NCBI GenBank assembly: GCA_034190875.2
Contig: CM067343.1
Location: 56,945,731 to 57,009,730, forward strand
Length of the DNA stretch: 64,000 nucleotides
Reading direction: 5' to 3'
From: Urechis unicinctus
Taxonomy: Eukaryota > Annelida > Polychaeta > Xenopneusta > Urechidae
A program made the position numbers and the translations under genes. Under the pieces are notes generated by a model. That model was not told the DNA's origin and ran no database searches. It saw nothing but the letters and a program-made list of their open reading frames with translations. How positions within the stretch are numbered: the stretch's first letter is position 1; every line of letters starts with the position of its first letter. Of the stretch, positions 59,956 to 64,000 are shown piece after piece.

Positions 59956-62894
59956 ATGACAACAATAACTATAACCTGGTAAAAAATAATTATGAATTTG
60001 AAATGCCGTCCGAGGAACAACGCACAATAATTTCAGTATACATAATAATCTACATGCTAGTGTGATTAATCATTTCTTTTTCAAACATAAATAAATACTA
60101 AATCGAAAGGGAATCCATCATTCGCTGAGTTACTAGAGGTAGCACGCGTTAAGGTAAAATGACAACCGAAGCATCGTAAGGTGATGACATTTTGACGAGT
60201 ATTTGTTGAGTCGTGAAAGCTAAAACACTTACTTCTCATGTCGTCATTGGCGGTTTTTGACTGCTATGTCAGATACACGAAGGGAATGAGATCCTAGAGG
60301 TGAACGGATACACCACGTGTTTGAAACATCAAATATATTCTTGGTGATTTACAGATTTACGCGCACGATTAATCCGGGGCTAATTCAGTTATTTAAGTCC
60401 AAGCACGAAATGCAGGAAAACTGGAACAGCATACCAACAGAGTACTCGTAATTATTAAACGTCAGATCGTGGTCAACCATGACGCAGGAACTGGAGAAGT
60501 CTAACCCAACGCGGCAGCAACAACTGACAAATGAAGGTCGCCGCTCATTAAGCGTCTCTGACACGCATTCACAGCTAGATCCGTCATGCCTTCAAACTTT
60601 TAAATATGTTTTTTTTCCTCTCTTTCCAAGCGGTTCAAATGGGGACGCTGTCTGTGCGCTCGAAGCTGTTGTTTTATACATGTGAGATAAACTTCTATCT
60701 TTAAGGTAACGGATGGCTGGCTGGCCGACTGGTTGTTTGGGAACATGTAAAGAGGGTGCAAGGGTTTAAGAGGTTCAAGCCGCGGAGGTAGTGGCGACGT
60801 CGACAAAGGGCACAACTGACAAACCACTACGGTTAGCGAATTATCAAGTTAAAGGCGCTATCCTCTGAATGGAGCTATTTCAGGCTGAGGCCCCCGGGTT
60901 TCATGTTATTGTTAAAGAGAATTAGCTTCTATGTCGAGAGAAGGAGACTAACGAAACTCGCAAAATAAAAAGGTGATGGACGATTATTTTCAACCTTATC
61001 ACAAACCGACCTCCCGTGTATCTAACCATTCTATGGACTTTGGACAATGATATGTGAAATGGAATGCACGGGGATATATTCATTCATCAGCAATTATATA
61101 AGCCATCAAAGAACCCTCAAGAGTTCCTCATTGCGGTCGTGGTGTAACGGCTATGGAATGCTAGCCTGTTAAATGGAGGGGGCGTATAGTTCAGCTCACA
61201 ACTATGTTCATAACAGCTAGAACGGCACGGTATGGAATGTCCCCCAGTCGCACCCGACTTAAGGCACTTCCCGACTAGAAGCAGTGAGTCGTTAACGGTC
61301 ATTTAATCAGACGGAATAAATAATGACGACCTGTTTAAAAGCTTTCCCCTCTACCAATATGGCATGCGTCAGCCTTGAGGAATTTCGCATCGGCCACAAT
61401 GAAAGATGTTTCTTTATGAATAAAAGATTGACTCACCACGCAGACCGCACAGCGACTCGGCTGTTTAGGGCCCTCGAGCGCGGCGAGTTTGTAGGCAGGG
61501 CTGTCAACAACGGATATGCAGTGCGCGTACGGGTAAATGTTCGCCGTAGCTTACCTTAGATTAGTATATGCCGCGGGCTTACATAGATAGATAAGAGTAC
61601 CCGTTGTTGACTTGTGTCAGTCCAACGGATAGTCGCGCCATTTTGGGCAGTCATTAACAGAGAAACACGTGCAGATAAGTTAACAATACACACAACCGTG
61701 AAAGCAGACGATACTTACTCAGCTAAGTCTGCACGACGCCTGCGTGCCTACCAGGGCGTAATATTCCTCTCCAGTTGAAAAGTTCTTCTTTCCAAATGCG
61801 TCATGGTACAATATGTCCTTACACTTGCATTTTTGAAGTTGAAAAAGCGTTGCTCGATATTTTGTTCAAACTACAGGACCAGCCTGGAGAGCAAAGCAGA
61901 CGATACAAGTTGAAAATGGCGCCAAAAACAGCTGACAGGACGCTGGTTTCTCCCTGCCGAGAGAGGCTATGTCATTTGCCCGCCGTAAAATCTTCATTGA
62001 GTCCAGAGTGTAGATATATAATAATCCACTTTAGTATGCTCCAACAACCAATGATTACGCAGTATTTTAAATGGAAAGGTCATCACAGTTCAAGATCAAT
62101 CCAATTAATGCACCGTCCCTGGTATGCACAAAACGGACTGCGCGGTTCCCACAAGACAACACCAAATTCGGTCAAGCGATGCGACCGTGTCTTGAATTGA
62201 AAATATACGCGTGGTCCTTATAAGAGAGACCACTATATGACCGTGCAATGGCAGTCCCTTATCTCTGTCGCGCAGGGAACTCGTCCGCGCTGTGTTTACA
62301 GTCGTGAGCCAGCGGTTCTGCCCGGCTATATATAATCAAGCACACCTGGCTCTCCACTCCCCCTCTCCTACCTGTCTACATAGACCGCCTCCCTCCCCGC
62401 TCGGTATCGATCGAATGTGGGATTCCCCAAACTATATCAATACAAAGGCCTGCGCCATAGACATTCTATACGCCGGTGTACGGTAGACCTCCCCCTATTC
62501 TGCACCGGATATTCCCAGAAGAGGGGGTTGACAGTAAACTGTCATGTTTAGTAACTAATCACACACAGGAGTTGATCAGATTCAACCGGGGGCGTCTGGT
62601 TACTTATGTATGTCAGACGTGTATGAGGTAGTGCCTGTCGCGTTTCATTGGTAGGCTAAAAAGAATGACGAAGCGCACAATGAGGTCAGCGTGTGAGTGT
62701 GTATGTGTGTGCGTAATTAAAGGAAGAAGTTCTATGGATTCTCATGAAATAGGTCGCATTTTGTTGATCCGATGTCTCGGCGACTCACCAGTCCGTTGCT
62801 ATAGCTCGCTGGTAGTAATTGATTTGATCAAAAGACACGAACAAGCCGGGATCGATAAGACGTGTGATGAACAGGTGCTCGCTTAGGAGACACA
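59956..62894. other. gene-free unique DNA
   Basis: No frame with recognisable domains (longest 141 codons, 61775-62200, plus). A box-A-like phrase (TGGTGTAACGG, about 61139) without a matching cloverleaf. Confidence 0.35.
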
Positions 62895-63135
62895 TCTAAC
62901 GTAATAATGATAACAACAATGGTGATAATGATTTTGACAGTGATGGTGATTGTGGTTATGGAGACGATTATGATAATGGTGATTACAGTAAGATTAATGT
63001 GATTGTGACGGTTATGATAATTATGACGGCGGTGATGATTGATTATGGTGGTAGTGATTGTGATTGTGATGATGGGGTGATTAAGGTGATTATGTTGATT
63101 GTGACGATGATTGTGATGGTGGTGATGAAGATGGT
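62895..63135. repeat. (ATG/GTG/ATT)-rich imperfect trinucleotide array
   Basis: Runs of GTGATGATTGTGATGGTGATT. The His/Ile-rich minus-strand frame is an artefact. Confidence 0.9.
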
Positions 63136-63424
63136 CCACGGGGTTCGGGAGGCGACATCAGGATGACCTTCACGAACCACACACTGTTTCTGACCCCGCA
63201 TCTTGGTCATTTTTCGGATCTAGTTAATAGAGTACCCTTGTTTCTGATGTGGCGTCTCTGATATCCGTGCTTTAGGCTTATCATAATCATGTCTTGTTAC
63301 TGACTTGACATCGTAAAGCAGCTTCTTGACGAGGTTGCGATGGGACGACGTACCCTGTCGTTCACTCTCCCCTGACTCGGTCACGATGAGGGGCTAATCA
63401 CTCGACCCCCACCCATCGCCATTC
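63136..63424. other. unique sequence, no gene seen
   Basis: Nothing recognisable. Confidence 0.35.
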
Positions 63425-64000
63425 TCATCCACCTAATGTCATATCGATGTCGCTCCCATCCACCTAATGTCACATCGATGTCGCTCCCATCCACCTAATG
63501 TCACATCGATGTCGCTCCCATCCACCTAATGTCATATCTATATCGCTCCCATCCACCTAATGTCACATCGATGTCGCTCCCATCCACCTAATGTCATATC
63601 GATGTCGCTCCCATCCACCTAATGTCACATCTATGTCGCTCCCATCCACCTAATGTCACATCTATGTCACTCCCATCCACCTAATGTCATATCGATGTCG
63701 CTCCCATCCACCTAATGTCATATCGATGTCGCTCCCATCCACCTAATGTCATATCGATGTCGCTCCCATCCACCTAATGTCATATCGATGTCGCTCCCAT
63801 CCACCTAATGTCATATCGATGTCGCTCCCATCCACCTAATGTCATATCGATGTCGCTCCCATCCACCTAATGTCATATCGATGTCGCTCCCATCCACCTA
63901 ATGTCATATCGATGTCGCTCCCATCCACCTAATGTCATATCGATGTTGCTCCCATCCACCTAATGTCATATCGATGTCGCTCCCATCCACCTAATGTCAT
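63425..64000. repeat. 31-bp minisatellite, runs off right edge
   Basis: At least 18 copies of ATCGATGTCGCTCCCATCCA followed by CCTAATGTCAT, nearly identical towards the right end. Its full length is not visible. Confidence 0.96.

Noticed and set aside
61130..61200. tRNA-like segment with TGGTGTAACGG
   Set aside because: The A box matches but the anticodon and T stems do not pair.
62828..63139. His/Ile-rich frame
   Set aside because: Trinucleotide-like repeat artefact.

Overview
The window is nuclear DNA from an animal, most likely a marine invertebrate. The evidence is spliced genes with short GT-AG introns (about 50 nt to 1 kb), long (TA)n and (CT)n microsatellites, at least 18 minisatellite arrays, a decayed P-element/THAP9-type transposase, an NHL-repeat pseudogene and a large C2H2 zinc-finger gene. 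A mollusc, another lophotrochozoan or a cephalochordate would fit. The sequence alone does not settle the phylum.

Left part (1-15 kb). A Golgi-type carbohydrate sulfotransferase lies on the minus strand at 1.2-2.4 kb. An NHL-repeat pseudogene lies at 4.1-4.5 kb. A complete three-exon gene for a small mucin-like type I membrane protein spans 6.84-9.57 kb, and its second intron is almost entirely a 50-bp minisatellite. A fossil P-element transposase sits at 12.7-13.2 kb beside a 210-bp (TA)n tract. A possible orphan exon lies at 11.3 kb.

Middle (15.4-24.1 kb). An 11-exon gene on the plus strand encodes a secreted GH31 enzyme of 731 residues. Assembling the exons from their splice sites places both catalytic aspartates and all five sulfonate-pocket residues of bacterial sulfoquinovosidase (YihQ) at a constant offset of +16, so this looks like a true animal sulfoquinovosidase. 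Its first intron is a 54-bp tandem array built from copies of the exon-1 end plus splice donor. Convergent to it on the minus strand is a two-exon gene for an unrecognised 599-residue Ser-rich/acidic protein.

25-34 kb is dominated by minisatellites (57, about 24, about 34 and 33-35 bp units) and a (CT)n tract. At 34.5-35.5 kb an intronless frame encodes a 341-residue coiled-coil protein with paired SILK-like and RVxF-like motifs, which suggests a protein phosphatase 1 partner.

40.7-44.9 kb holds one 4.2-kb minus-strand exon for an 11-finger zinc-finger protein. It contains a duplicated four-finger cassette and an unusual 11-residue repeat. From 45 kb to the right edge I see no convincing coding sequence, only minisatellites, homopolymers, a strong 94-nt hairpin and unique non-coding DNA. 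A 31-bp array runs off the right end. No operon-like organisation is expected or seen. The genes are unrelated in function, although several introns carry the tandem arrays.
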